Of a stretch of DNA of 64,000 bases, positions 27,174 to 35,812 are shown piece by piece (within the stretch, counting starts at the first letter, position 1; every line of letters begins with the position of its first letter). The stretch spans positions 1-64,000 of the forward strand of contig NZ_JAQIYM010000012.1 in NCBI RefSeq assembly GCF_028823535.1, read 5' to 3'. Source of the stretch: Pseudomonas serbica (lineage in GTDB: Bacteria > Pseudomonadota > Gammaproteobacteria > Pseudomonadales > Pseudomonadaceae). Under the pieces are notes generated by a model. That model did no database searches and was not told the DNA's origin. It saw nothing but the letters and a program-made list of their open reading frames with translations. The translations under genes were made by a program, and so were the position numbers.

Positions 27174-28328
27174 ATGACTTTCGATTTTGATCAGGTGTTC
27201 GACCGCCACGGCACTGGCAGCACCAAGTGGAGCCGCTACCCGGCCGACGTGCTGCCGATGTGGGTCGCCGACATGGATTTCGCCGCGCCTTCGATGATCG
27301 TCCAGGCCCTGCAAAAACGCCTGGAACATCCGCTGCTCGGCTACAGCACGGCCAAGGACGATTTGCGCGAAGCCATCGTGGCCGATCTGTGGAACAAGTA
27401 CGCCTGGCGCGTCGAGCCCCAGGAGCTGATCTTCCTGCCGGGCGTCGAGTCGGGCTTCAACATGGCGCTCAAGGCGCTGGTCCAGCCGGCGCAGAATGTG
27501 GTGGTGCAGGTCCCGAACTACCCGCCCCTGCGTCACGCGCCGGGTCATTGGGGACTGAACAAGGTCGAGCTGAATTTCGACCCGCAGCCCGACGGCACCT
27601 ACACCACGCCACTGGCAACCTTGAACGAATCCCTGCAAGGTGGCGGCGCGCTGCTGTTGAGCAACCCGCACAACCCGTTGGGCAAAGCCTTCGGCCGCGA
27701 AGAACTGCTGGCCATTGCCGACATCTGCCTGGCCAACGAGGCCTGGATCATTTCCGACGAGATCCACGCCGAACTGTGCTTCGACGGCCGCCAACACCTG
27801 CCGATGGCGTCCCTGAGCCCGCAAATCGCCCAGCGCACCATCACCCTGATGTCGGCCAGCAAGGCCTACAACATCGCCGGCCTGAAAACCTCGTTCATGA
27901 TCATCCAGGACCGCCACCTGCGCGAGAAGGTCAACCATGCCCGCTGCGGCATGGTCGACAGCGTCAACCCGCTGGGCATGGAAGCCACCCGCATCGCCTA
28001 CAGCGAAGCCGCGCCGTGGCTGGCCGCGTTGAAAGACTACCTGCAGGGCAACCGCGATTACCTGGTCGACGCCGTGCGCCGCCGTTTGCCAGGCATCACC
28101 CTGAACGTGCCGCAAAGCACCTACCTGGCCTGGCTCGATTGCTCAGCGCTGGGGCTGGACAACCCGCAACAGTTCTTCCTCGAACAAGCCAAAGTGGGCC
28201 TGAGCCCGGGCCTTGATTTCGGCGATGACTGCCAACAGTTCGTACGCCTGAACTTCGGCTGCCCGCGGTCATTGCTGGAGGAAGGGATTGCGCGGATGGA
28301 GCGTAGTTTGCGGCATCGTAACGCTTGA
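27174..28328 (+). CDS. MalY/PatB-type PLP C-S lyase (cystathionine beta-lyase)
   Basis: 384-residue fold-type I PLP enzyme of the MalY/PatB class, which cleaves cystathionine or cysteine conjugates to a thiol, pyruvate and ammonia. Family marks: SRYPADVLPMWVADMDF near the N terminus, LLSNPHNPLGKAF, WIISDEIHAELCF (PLP Asp) and MSASKAYNIAGLK with the Schiff-base Lys. The ATG at 27174 is preferred to a TTG two codons earlier. It is a single gene, divergent from fdnG, followed by REP elements. No regulator is adjacent. Physiological substrate (methionine synthesis or scavenging of S-conjugates) is open. Confidence 0.88.
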   Translation: MTFDFDQVFDRHGTGSTKWSRYPADVLPMWVADMDFAAPSMIVQALQKRLEHPLLGYSTAKDDLREAIVADLWNKYAWRVEPQELIFLPGVESGFNMALKALVQPAQNVVVQVPNYPPLRHAPGHWGLNKVELNFDPQPDGTYTTPLATLNESLQGGGALLLSNPHNPLGKAFGREELLAIADICLANEAWIISDEIHAELCFDGRQHLPMASLSPQIAQRTITLMSASKAYNIAGLKTSFMIIQDRHLREKVNHARCGMVDSVNPLGMEATRIAYSEAAPWLAALKDYLQGNRDYLVDAVRRRLPGITLNVPQSTYLAWLDCSALGLDNPQQFFLEQAKVGLSPGLDFGDDCQQFVRLNFGCPRSLLEEGIARMERSLRHRNA

Positions 28329-28336
28329 TCGCCCTA

Positions 28337-28474
28337 TGTAGGAGCTGACTTGTCCGCGCAGCGATGGCGCCCCAAAGCCGGATGCAATATCCAACGGCCC
28401 CATCGCCAGCAAGCTGGCTCCTACAGATCCCCACCCCTACACAAATCCTGTAGGAGCTGGCTTGCCAGCGAAGG
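28337..28474. repeat. cluster of three REP units
   Basis: tgtaggagctgacttgtccgc at 28337 (diverged), the inverse ccagcaagctggctcctaca near 28405-28426, and ctgtaggagctggcttgccagc from 28448. The first two form a REPIN; the third is an extra unit. All lie between the C-S lyase gene and the efe promoter. Confidence 0.78.
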
Positions 28475-28545
28475 CGTCCTGAAGCTGAATCACATCTTGA
28501 GAATCGTTCAGCTTACGTTCAGCTAATTGTCAATCACTCCCATAT

Positions 28546-28564
28546 GGGAATGAGTGTCATTATG
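28546..28564 (+). promoter_or_regulatory. candidate Fur box upstream of efeU
   Basis: gggaatgagtgtcattatg matches about 13 of 19 positions of GATAATGATAATCATTATC and lies 40 nt upstream of efeU. Iron control of efeUOB is established elsewhere; this site is a visual match only. Confidence 0.4.
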
Positions 28565-28603
28565 TTACAAATTAGCACCCTATCTAATTCCCCACGGTGC
28601 TGA

Positions 28604-29443
28604 ATGCTCGTTCCTTTCCTGATCATGCTGCGCGAAGGCATTGAAGCCGCGTTGATCGTTGGCATTATCGCCAGTTACCTCCAGCAGACCGGACGTGGCC
28701 AATGGATGCCCGCGGTGTGGGTCGGGGTGTTTCTCGCCGCCGCTCTTTCGCTATTGGTAGGCGGTGGCCTGGAGCTGGTCAGCGCCGAGTTCCCGCAGAA
28801 ACAGCAGGAGCTGTTTGAAGGTGTCGTCGGCCTGGTCGCGGTCGGTATTCTCAGTTCGATGGTGTTCTGGATGCGCAAGGTGGCGCGGTCGATCAAGCAC
28901 TCGCTGCACGTTTCCCTCGATCATGCGTTGAACAATTCCCGGCACCAGGTGTTCGCGCTGATTGCCATGGTGTTTTTCGCCGTGGCCCGCGAAGGCCTGG
29001 AGACGGTGTTTTTCCTACTCGCAGTGTTCCAGCAAAGCGAAGGCCCGGCGGCGCCGATAGGTGCCCTGCTCGGCTTGATACTGGCCATCGTCGTCGGTTT
29101 CCTGATCTACAGCGGCAGCATGCGCCTCAATCTCGGCGCGTTTTTCCGCTGGACCGGCCTGTTCATCCTGGTGGTGGCGGCGGGCATCCTGGCCAACTCG
29201 GTACAGGCGCTGCACGAAGCCGGGGTCTGGAATCACTGGCAGGCCGTGCTCTTCGACTTCAGCGCCACGCTGCCCATGGACGGCCCGCTGGGTTCGGTGC
29301 TGGCCGGGATGTTCGGTTACCAGGACACCCCGACTATCAGCACCCTCGGCGCCTATCTGATTTATCTGCTGGTGGCGCTGGCGATGTTCTTCATGCCCGC
29401 CGCCGCTCCCGGCAAACAATCTTCTTCGGCTTCCAGTCAGTAA
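28604..29443 (+). CDS. efeU: Ftr1-family ferrous iron permease EfeU
   Basis: 279-residue inner-membrane iron permease of the oxidase-dependent Ftr1 family, with seven hydrophobic segments. Both iron-pathway REXXE motifs are present: LREGIEAALIVG near residue 10 and VAREGLETVFFL near residue 130. In E. coli the EfeUOB system takes up Fe2+ with help from periplasmic EfeO and EfeB. ATG 28604 is 8-nt-spaced from the next gene (efeO) and opens a four-gene unit. The frame is intact, unlike E. coli K-12, where efeU is frameshifted. Confidence 0.93.
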   Translation: MLVPFLIMLREGIEAALIVGIIASYLQQTGRGQWMPAVWVGVFLAAALSLLVGGGLELVSAEFPQKQQELFEGVVGLVAVGILSSMVFWMRKVARSIKHSLHVSLDHALNNSRHQVFALIAMVFFAVAREGLETVFFLLAVFQQSEGPAAPIGALLGLILAIVVGFLIYSGSMRLNLGAFFRWTGLFILVVAAGILANSVQALHEAGVWNHWQAVLFDFSATLPMDGPLGSVLAGMFGYQDTPTISTLGAYLIYLLVALAMFFMPAAAPGKQSSSASSQ

Positions 29444-29451
29444 GGGCAACC

Positions 29452-30657
29452 ATGCCAGATCAAACTCCACCCCAAGCCTCCCCACCCCGAGCCTTGCGCT
29501 GGGCGGTGGCCGGTTCGGCAATCGTGATGATCGCCGCCGGCGGGCTGTTCTACTACGCCGCGCAATTGGCCACGGCCAAGCGCGAACGCCAGGCCAACCA
29601 TGACCAGGTGCTGGTGACCATTGCCGGCCATAGCTGCGAGCCGAACGCCCTGACGGTGCCGGCCGGGCGCGCCAGTTTTCGCATCGTCAACCGCTCCGAT
29701 CGCGCCGTCGAATGGGAAATCCTGGACGGCGTGCTGGTGGTCGAGGAACGGGAAAACATCGCGCCCGGGCTAAGCCAGGTGATCAACGCCAACCTGTTGC
29801 CCGGCGATTACACCATCACCTGCGGCCTGCTGAGCAACCCCCGCGGCACGCTGCACGTCACCCCGACGGCGGCGTCGCAAGCCGCCGCCAAGGCCGGGCC
29901 TGCACTGCTGGCGTTTGTCGGACCGCTGTCGGAGTACCGCGTGTACCTGAGCAGTCAGGGTACGGCGCTGATCAAGGCCGTCGCGGCGCTGGAGCAAGCC
30001 ATTGGGGCCGGCGACCTCGAACAGGCGCAGGCGATGTACCTGCCGGCGCGCGCTGCATATCAGAGACTGGCGCCCGCCGCGCAACGCCTGGGGCAATTGG
30101 ACAACGCGATCAACGCCCGTGCGGACTACTTCGAAAAGCGCGAACAGGATCCGGGATTCGTGGGCTTCCATCGCCTCGAATATGCGCTGTTCCAGCAACG
30201 CAACCTCGACGGCCTGGCACCGCTTGCCCAGCGCCTGCTGACGGACGTCACCGCGCTCAAGCAACAGTTGCTGGCCCAGTCCCTGGCGCCGGAGCAACTG
30301 GTGAGCATCGTGGTGCGCAATCTCGACAACATAGCCCAGGTGCGCGCCCAGTCGGGCGAAGAGGAGCGTTACAGCCACAGCGACCTCAACGGCTTCGCCG
30401 GCAACCTGGACGCCAGCCGCAAGGTCGTCGAGCTGTTGCGCCCATTGCTGGGCAAATCCGATGCGCCACTGCTGACAAACATCGACACGGCATTGGCTGA
30501 TTTCGCTGCCGAACTCGACGGGTTCAAGGTCGACGGCGGTTATGCCAGCTACGACAGCGTCAGCCCCGCGCAACGCCAACAGATCGCCGACAAGGCCAAG
30601 GCACTGGCCGCCGCACTCGATGCAATAGACCCCGCCCTCGGCCTTTCCGGCCTGTAA
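29452..30657 (+). CDS. efeO: EfeO iron-uptake protein (cupredoxin + M75 imelysin)
   Basis: 401-residue periplasmic partner of EfeU. An N-terminal membrane segment (residues 15-35) acts as signal or anchor. A cupredoxin-like domain follows (about 47-135, with HSCEPNALTVPAG and TCGLL), then an M75/imelysin helical domain (150-401) with the metal motif GFHRLEY. The cupredoxin is thought to bind Cu or Fe and the M75 domain to bind ferric/ferrous iron. It is 8 nt after efeU and 18 nt before efeB. Its M75 half resembles efeM three genes on. Confidence 0.92.
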   Translation: MPDQTPPQASPPRALRWAVAGSAIVMIAAGGLFYYAAQLATAKRERQANHDQVLVTIAGHSCEPNALTVPAGRASFRIVNRSDRAVEWEILDGVLVVEERENIAPGLSQVINANLLPGDYTITCGLLSNPRGTLHVTPTAASQAAAKAGPALLAFVGPLSEYRVYLSSQGTALIKAVAALEQAIGAGDLEQAQAMYLPARAAYQRLAPAAQRLGQLDNAINARADYFEKREQDPGFVGFHRLEYALFQQRNLDGLAPLAQRLLTDVTALKQQLLAQSLAPEQLVSIVVRNLDNIAQVRAQSGEEERYSHSDLNGFAGNLDASRKVVELLRPLLGKSDAPLLTNIDTALADFAAELDGFKVDGGYASYDSVSPAQRQQIADKAKALAAALDAIDPALGLSGL

Positions 30658-30675
30658 GCAGAAGACGACTTTCAG

Positions 30676-31974
30676 ATGAATGATCCAGAGCAATTCAACC
30701 TTCAGCGCCGCCGGGTACTAATGGGCATGGGCGCCGCCGGTGTCGCACTGGCAGGTGTAGCCTTGAGCTGCCCGGCCATGGCCGCCAGCCCCGCGCAAGT
30801 GACCGAGGCACCGAGCAGCGAGCGCACCCAGGACCGTCATGATTTCCTTGGCAAACACCAGAGTGGAATCGTCACGCCACGCCCGGCGTCCGGCATGCTG
30901 GTGGCTTTCGACGTGCTGGCCAGCGATCGACAGGACCTGGCGCGGCTGTTTCGCACCCTGAACGAACGCATCGCGTTTTTGATGAAAGGCGGCCCGGTGG
31001 CTCAGGTCGATCCGAAACTGCCCCCCTTGGATTCAGGGATTCTCGGGCCTGTGGTCACGCCGGATAACCTGACCATCACCGTGTCGGTCGGCGAGTCACT
31101 GTTCGACGAGCGTTTCGGCCTGAGCGACGTCAAACCCAAGCGCTTGATCCGAATGGTCGGTTTCCCCAACGATGCGCTGGAAGCCGATTGCTGCCACGGC
31201 GACTTGAGCATCCAGTTCTGCGCCAACACCACCGACACCAACATCCACGCCCTGCGCGACATCGTGAAGAACCTGCCGGATTTACTCCTGGTGCGCTGGA
31301 AGCAGGAAGGCAGCGTGCCGCCCCAGGCCCCGGCCCAGCCGGGGATGCCGGCACAAAGCGCGCGAAACTTCCTGGGTTTTCGCGACGGTTCGGCCAACCC
31401 CGATTCCAACAATGCCCACGCAATGGACAGCCTTGTCTGGGTTCAGCCCGGCGGCGACGAACCGGCCTGGGCGGCCAATGGCAGCTATCAGGCGGTGCGG
31501 ATCATCCGCAACTTCGTTGAACGCTGGGACCGCACGCCGCTGCAGGAACAGGAAAGCATTCTGGGTCGCGTCAAGGCCAGCGGTGCGCCCATGGGCGGCC
31601 AGCATGAATCGCAAGTCCCGAACTATGCCGAGGACCCGCACGGCAAGCAAACCCGGCTCGACGCGCATATCCGCCTGGCCAACCCACGCACCGCCGCGAC
31701 CCAGGCCAACCTGATCTTGCGCCGGCCGTTCAACTACTCCAACGGTGTGAACAGGAACGGCCAGCTCGACATGGGTTTGCTCTTCATCTGTTACCAGGCC
31801 GACCTGGAAAAAGGCTTCATCACCGTGCAAACCCGACTCAACGGCGAGCCGCTGGAGGAATACCTCAAGCCGGTCGGCGGCGGGTACTTCTTCACCCTGC
31901 CAGGTGTCACCGGCGATCAGGACTTCCTTGGCCGTTCGCTGCTTGAAGCCGAACAACCCGCAACAACAGTCTGA
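30676..31974 (+). CDS. efeB: EfeB DyP-type peroxidase / deferrochelatase
   Basis: 432-residue Tat-exported haem peroxidase. The twin-arginine signal LQRRRVLMG (residues 9-17) precedes a hydrophobic stretch ending near AMAASPA. The DyP motif GFRDGS has the catalytic Asp at residue 237; a His in LDAHIRLANPR is the likely proximal haem ligand. EfeB oxidises Fe2+ for EfeU or releases iron from haem (both proposed for the family). It is the third gene of the operon, 27 nt before efeM. Confidence 0.93.
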   Translation: MNDPEQFNLQRRRVLMGMGAAGVALAGVALSCPAMAASPAQVTEAPSSERTQDRHDFLGKHQSGIVTPRPASGMLVAFDVLASDRQDLARLFRTLNERIAFLMKGGPVAQVDPKLPPLDSGILGPVVTPDNLTITVSVGESLFDERFGLSDVKPKRLIRMVGFPNDALEADCCHGDLSIQFCANTTDTNIHALRDIVKNLPDLLLVRWKQEGSVPPQAPAQPGMPAQSARNFLGFRDGSANPDSNNAHAMDSLVWVQPGGDEPAWAANGSYQAVRIIRNFVERWDRTPLQEQESILGRVKASGAPMGGQHESQVPNYAEDPHGKQTRLDAHIRLANPRTAATQANLILRRPFNYSNGVNRNGQLDMGLLFICYQADLEKGFITVQTRLNGEPLEEYLKPVGGGYFFTLPGVTGDQDFLGRSLLEAEQPATTV

Positions 31975-32001
31975 CCACCACAACATCGACGGAGCCGCCC
32001 C

Positions 32002-32826
32002 ATGAATAAGTCGCCACTCGCATTACTGCTGGCCCTTGGCTTGCTCAACACCCCGCTTGCGGCATTCGCGGCAACGGCGCCGCTGGAGTTGGTGCAGCCG
32101 ATTTCCGACTACAAGATCTACGTCACCGAGCAACTGGATGAACTGGCCAGTCACACTCGGCAGTTCACCGACGCGGTGAAAAAAGGCGACCTGGCGACCG
32201 CGAAAAAACTCTACGCCCCGACTCGCGTCTACTACGAGTCGATCGAGCCGATCGCCGAATTGTTCAGCGACCTGGACGCCTCCATTGACTCCCGGGTCGA
32301 TGACCACGAAAAAGGCGTGACGGCCGAAGACTTCACCGGTTTCCACCGCATCGAGTACTCGCTGTTCGCGCAAAACAGCACCCAGGGCCTGGATCAGCTC
32401 GCCGATCGCTTGAACAGGGACGTCACCGACCTGCAAACCCGCGTCGCCGGCCTGACCTTCCCGCCGGAAAAAGTCGTCGGCGGCGCCGCGGCGCTGCTGG
32501 AAGAGGTCGCCGCAACCAAGATCTCCGGTGAGGAAGACCGTTACAGCCACACCGACCTGTACGACTTCCAGGGCAACATCGACGGGGCGAAGAAAATCGT
32601 CGACCTGTTCCGTGCGCAGATCGAGAAACAGGACGCGGCGTTCGTCGCCAAGGTCGATAAGAACTTCGCCACGGTGGACAAGATCCTGGCCAAGTACAAG
32701 ACGCAGGATGGCGGCTTCGAGACTTATGACAAGGTGAAGGAAAACGATCGCAAGGCGCTGGTGGGGCCGGTGAATACGTTGGCTGAGGATTTGTCGACGT
32801 TGCGGGGAAAGTTGGGGTTGAACTGA
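32002..32826 (+). CDS. efeM: EfeM-like M75 (imelysin) periplasmic protein
   Basis: 274-residue exported protein with a cleavable signal (about 1-23, ending AAFA) and only the M75/imelysin domain; the cupredoxin domain of EfeO is absent. The metal motif GFHRIEYSLF and the EEDRYSHTDLYDFQGNIDGAKK region align by eye with EfeO (GFHRLEYALF, EEERYSHSDLNGFAGNLDASRK), so this is a shorter paralogue. Such cupredoxin-less EfeM proteins are known partners of EfeU in Pseudomonas. Having both EfeO and EfeM in one operon suggests division of labour in iron binding (inference). A hairpin terminator follows. Confidence 0.88.
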   Translation: MNKSPLALLLALGLLNTPLAAFAATAPLELVQPISDYKIYVTEQLDELASHTRQFTDAVKKGDLATAKKLYAPTRVYYESIEPIAELFSDLDASIDSRVDDHEKGVTAEDFTGFHRIEYSLFAQNSTQGLDQLADRLNRDVTDLQTRVAGLTFPPEKVVGGAAALLEEVAATKISGEEDRYSHTDLYDFQGNIDGAKKIVDLFRAQIEKQDAAFVAKVDKNFATVDKILAKYKTQDGGFETYDKVKENDRKALVGPVNTLAEDLSTLRGKLGLN

Positions 32827-32852
32827 GTTTTGTAGCGTCTGGGCGGACGCTT

Positions 32853-32878
32853 TCGCTGGCTTGCCAGCGATGCTTTTT
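32853..32878 (+). terminator. terminator of the efe operon, REP-like stem
   Basis: Perfect 8-bp stem tcgctggc-TT-gccagcga, then tgcttttt. The stem has the REP core, so a REP half seems to serve as the terminator between convergent efeM and pssA. Confidence 0.7.
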
Positions 32879-32883
32879 CGGCC

Positions 32884-34227
32884 TTACAGAATGCGGTAAA
32901 GCAGCCGCTCAACCCTCACCCTGCTCACCCGCTTGAGAAACTTCGCCACCCCCGCCGGGTAATCCGGCAGGGTTTGCAGGTCCTGGTAGCGCTCGATGCG
33001 CCGGGTGTGCTGAAAAATCTGTGCAAGCTCGGTACGCCGCGGTTCCAGCAGTTCATCTTGCGGATCGTCGATCAGCAAGGCGTTTTCCAGGTCGAGACGA
33101 AACGCCCGCGGGTTGAGGTTGTTGCCCGTCAGCAAGGTGTAGCGCTGATCGACCCACATGCCCTTGAGGTGATAGGTGTTGTCGCCGTCCTTCCACAGGT
33201 GCAGGTTCAACTGGCCGCTGTCGATGTTGCGCTGATGCCGCTTGGCAAAGCGGCGCAGGCTGATCTCATAGAGATACGGCAGCGCCGAGATCACCTTGAA
33301 CGGTTCGCTCGGTGGGATGTAGAAATCGTTGGCGGTCTTGTCACCGACCACGATGTCGATCTTCACCCCCCTGGCCAGCGCCCGGTTGATCTCTCGGGTC
33401 ACCGCCAATGGCAGGTTGAAATACGGCGTGCAAATGGTCAGCTGATGCCGGGCGCTGGCAATCAACTCGATGATCACCCGGCTCAACGGGTTGTTCTTGC
33501 CCACACCCAGTAACGGGCTGACCGACAATCCACTTTTGTCCGTGGTGCCCTGGGTGGTGTCGTAGGCCGCGTGCTTGAGACGGCTGCGCAAGTCGCCGAT
33601 GTCGTTGCGCAGGCTGCGGGTAGTCGGCAGGTTCGGCAGGTCCAGGCGATGCACCGCCTTGGAGGCCACCAGGCCGTGCTGCACCAGGTGATGCATCGAG
33701 TCGGCCAGGGCGCGGTTGTGCAGCAGGTGATAACGATCGTATCGGTACTTGTCGAACTGGTGCAGGTAGACGTTGTTCAGGCTTGCCCCGCTGTAGATCA
33801 CGCAGTCATCGATGACAAAGCCCTTCAGGTGCAGCACGCCGAACAGCTCACGGGTTTGCACCGGCACGCCATACACCGGCACGACGCTTTCGTGGGTGCG
33901 GGTCATTTCCTGATACCAGGCCGAGTTGCCCGGCTGCTTGCCGGCACCGATCAACCCGCGCTGGGCACGCAGCCAGTCAACGACCACCACCACGTCCAGT
34001 TCCGGACGCGCCAGTTTGGCCGCGTGCAAGGCATCGAGAATTTCCTGGCCGGCCTCGTCCTGTTGCAGGTACAGCGCGACGATATAGATGCGCTGGGTGG
34101 CGCTGGCGATTTTTTCCAGCAGGCAACGACGGAACTCGGCGGCGCCGCAGAGGATGGTGACGGCATCGGCGGTCAGCGGGAAACTGCGCAGTTTGGGCAG
34201 CAGGGAGCGTTTGAAAAGCGACGGCAT
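32884..34227 (-). CDS. pssA: CDP-diacylglycerol-serine O-phosphatidyltransferase (PssA)
   Basis: 447-residue phospholipase-D superfamily phosphatidylserine synthase, the first step to phosphatidylethanolamine. Two HKD-type motifs: GVLHLKGFVIDD (N-terminal half) and DNTYHLKGMWVD (C-terminal half), each followed by an Asn/Ser-rich segment (YSGASLNN, LTGNNLNPRA). It matches the E. coli PssA layout throughout (ALYLQQDEAG, ICTPYFNLP, DKTANDFYIP, final RVERLLYRIL). I chose ATG 34227 (MPSLFKRSLL), which fits the family length (451 in E. coli); the frame is open up to 34323. This gammaproteobacterial type is peripheral-membrane and ribosome-associated, and differs from the integral-membrane PssA of most bacteria. 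Confidence 0.92.
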   Translation of the reverse strand: MPSLFKRSLLPKLRSFPLTADAVTILCGAAEFRRCLLEKIASATQRIYIVALYLQQDEAGQEILDALHAAKLARPELDVVVVVDWLRAQRGLIGAGKQPGNSAWYQEMTRTHESVVPVYGVPVQTRELFGVLHLKGFVIDDCVIYSGASLNNVYLHQFDKYRYDRYHLLHNRALADSMHHLVQHGLVASKAVHRLDLPNLPTTRSLRNDIGDLRSRLKHAAYDTTQGTTDKSGLSVSPLLGVGKNNPLSRVIIELIASARHQLTICTPYFNLPLAVTREINRALARGVKIDIVVGDKTANDFYIPPSEPFKVISALPYLYEISLRRFAKRHQRNIDSGQLNLHLWKDGDNTYHLKGMWVDQRYTLLTGNNLNPRAFRLDLENALLIDDPQDELLEPRRTELAQIFQHTRRIERYQDLQTLPDYPAGVAKFLKRVSRVRVERLLYRIL

Positions 34228-34309
34228 AGGGCTCGCAATGGGTCGAATCCGAAGAGTTTGAGAGCTTACACCATCGTTCGGTTTGGGTCTTGTTGGTGTC
34301 TGATCGGAC

Positions 34310-34380
34310 GCCTTCGCTGGCAAGCCAGCTCCTACAGTTTGATCGCACTCCCCTGTAGGAGCTGGCTTGCCAGCGAAGGC
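34310..34380. repeat. REPIN between pssA and the TetR gene
   Basis: gccttcgctggcaagccagc from 34310 and the inverse gagctggcttgccagcgaagg ending near 34379, spaced by 15 nt. Arms are near-perfect, suggesting a recent copy. Confidence 0.82.
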
Positions 34381-34419
34381 TTTTTAATGAACGCCGCAAA
34401 AATAACTTTTGACCAAGGA

Positions 34420-34431
34420 GAACGATCGTTC
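34420..34431. promoter_or_regulatory. 12-bp palindrome, candidate TetR operator
   Basis: gaacgatcgttc is a perfect palindrome 13 nt upstream of the TetR ATG (34445). Autoregulatory operators commonly sit here in TetR genes. Confidence 0.5.
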
Positions 34432-34444
34432 TACTGTTAGCCAC

Positions 34445-35008
34445 ATGAACGAAATCAATAGCAACGACACCCGCGACATCATCCTGGACGTCACCGAAAA
34501 GTTGATCTACAAAAGTGGCATTGCCGCCACTGGAATGGATCTCCTGGTGAAAACCGCCGGCGTCTCCAGAAAAAGCATCTATCGCTACTTCGCCAACAAG
34601 GAGGAGTTGACCGTCGCCGCCCTGCAACGCCGCGACCAACGCTGGATGCACTGGTACAGGAGCGAAGTCGACCAGGCACAAACCCCGGCCGACCGTCTGC
34701 TCAACCTGTTTACCGTGCTCAAGTCCTGGTTCGTCCGCGAAGACTTTCGCGGCTGCGCCTTCATCAACACCAGCGGCGAAACTGGCGACCCGCAGGACCC
34801 GGTTCGCCTGGTCGCCAAAGAGCACAAACAGAAACTGCTCGACTACGTGTGCGAGCTGTGTACCGAACATGGCGCCGAGGATCCGCAAACGCTCGCCAAG
34901 CAGCTGCTGATCCTGATCGACGGAGCCATCACCGTCGCACTTGTCATGGGTGACTACAGTGCCGCCGATAATGCGCAATGCATGGCGCGAAAGTTATTGG
35001 ACCTGTAA
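34445..35008 (+). CDS. TetR-family transcriptional regulator
   Basis: 187-residue TetR-family repressor. The N-terminal HTH is typical: IILDVTEKLIYKSGIAATGMDLLVKTAGVSRKSIYRYF, with the recognition helix in VSRKSIYRYFANKEEL. The C-terminal ligand domain contains RGCAFINTSGE, a Cys-containing motif also seen in TetR proteins of the YcdC/NemR-like type. I chose ATG 34445 (MNEINSND); an upstream TTG at 34409 would put the palindrome 34420-34431 inside the coding part. The small NTF2-like gene 56 nt downstream is the likely co-transcribed partner. Ligand unknown. Confidence 0.85.
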   Translation: MNEINSNDTRDIILDVTEKLIYKSGIAATGMDLLVKTAGVSRKSIYRYFANKEELTVAALQRRDQRWMHWYRSEVDQAQTPADRLLNLFTVLKSWFVREDFRGCAFINTSGETGDPQDPVRLVAKEHKQKLLDYVCELCTEHGAEDPQTLAKQLLILIDGAITVALVMGDYSAADNAQCMARKLLDL

Positions 35009-35064
35009 GTACTGGATCAAGTAGTGACATCTTGTTTGAACGTCAATCTTATAGGAAGACCTGA

Positions 35065-35541
35065 ATGTCTAATGCCGAAGTTCGTCCGCCATTGCCGCCA
35101 TTCACCCGTGAATCGGCCATCGAAAAAGTTCGCCTGGCCGAAGATGGCTGGAACTCCCGCGATCCGGAACGGGTATCGCTGGCCTACACCCTGGACACGA
35201 AATGGCGCAACCGCGCCGAGTTCGCCAATAGCCGTGAAGAAGCCAAGGCCTTCCTGACGCGCAAATGGGCCAAGGAACTGGACTATCGCCTGATCAAGGA
35301 ACTCTGGGCGTTTACCGATAACCGCATCGCCGTGCGTTATGCCTATGAATGGCACGACGATTCTGGCAACTGGTTCCGCTCCTACGGCAATGAAAACTGG
35401 GAGTTCAACGAACACGGCCTGATGGCGCGCCGTTTCGCCTGCATCAACGACATGCCGATCAAGGAAAGCGAGCGCAAATTCCACTGGCCGCTGGGGCGTC
35501 GTCCTGACGATCATCCAAGCCTGTCTGATTTGGGCCTGTAA
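35065..35541 (+). CDS. NTF2-like protein of the DUF1348 family
   Basis: 158-residue SnoaL/NTF2-fold protein matching the DUF1348 family (YybG/lipase-associated name in some annotations), with the conserved AEDGWNSRDPERVSLAYTLD segment, RYAYEWHDDSGNWFRSYGNENWEF, and RRFACINDMPI. The cone-shaped fold often binds a small hydrophobic ligand or acts as a hydrolase/isomerase, but no catalytic residues are assigned for this family. ATG 35065 has AGGAAG upstream. It follows the TetR gene directly, so it may be controlled by it. Confidence 0.82.
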   Translation: MSNAEVRPPLPPFTRESAIEKVRLAEDGWNSRDPERVSLAYTLDTKWRNRAEFANSREEAKAFLTRKWAKELDYRLIKELWAFTDNRIAVRYAYEWHDDSGNWFRSYGNENWEFNEHGLMARRFACINDMPIKESERKFHWPLGRRPDDHPSLSDLGL

Positions 35542-35550
35542 CCCCCACAC

Positions 35551-35654
35551 CCTGTAGGAGCTGGCTCGTCGGGTCGCCGCATCGCAGCGAAAGGGCCCAC
35601 GAGACCAGCGCCAGGCCCAGGGACGCCTTCGCCGGCAAGCCGGTTCCTACAAGG
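35551..35654. repeat. REPIN with expanded left arm
   Basis: Left arm cctgtaggagctggctcgtc is followed by gggtcgccgcatcgcagcgaa instead of the usual core; right arm ccttcgccggcaagccggttcc ends near 35654. The left arm contains the extra cgtcgggtcgccgcatc seen also near 51042-51089, so it is a distinct REP variant. Confidence 0.72.
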
Positions 35655-35812
35655 TTCGTTGGTGTATCAGAAGCAATTTGCTGCTCCTCTGTTGGCACAG
35701 CAAAAGTTCTAACGACGAGCGGCCAGACAGGTCGCGGCCAGAGTTGGATAAAGGTAAGATACCGGCCCTTCCCCGCAGCCCTTTGCTGCCCCCCGCCGAT
35801 TAAGCCGATTCC

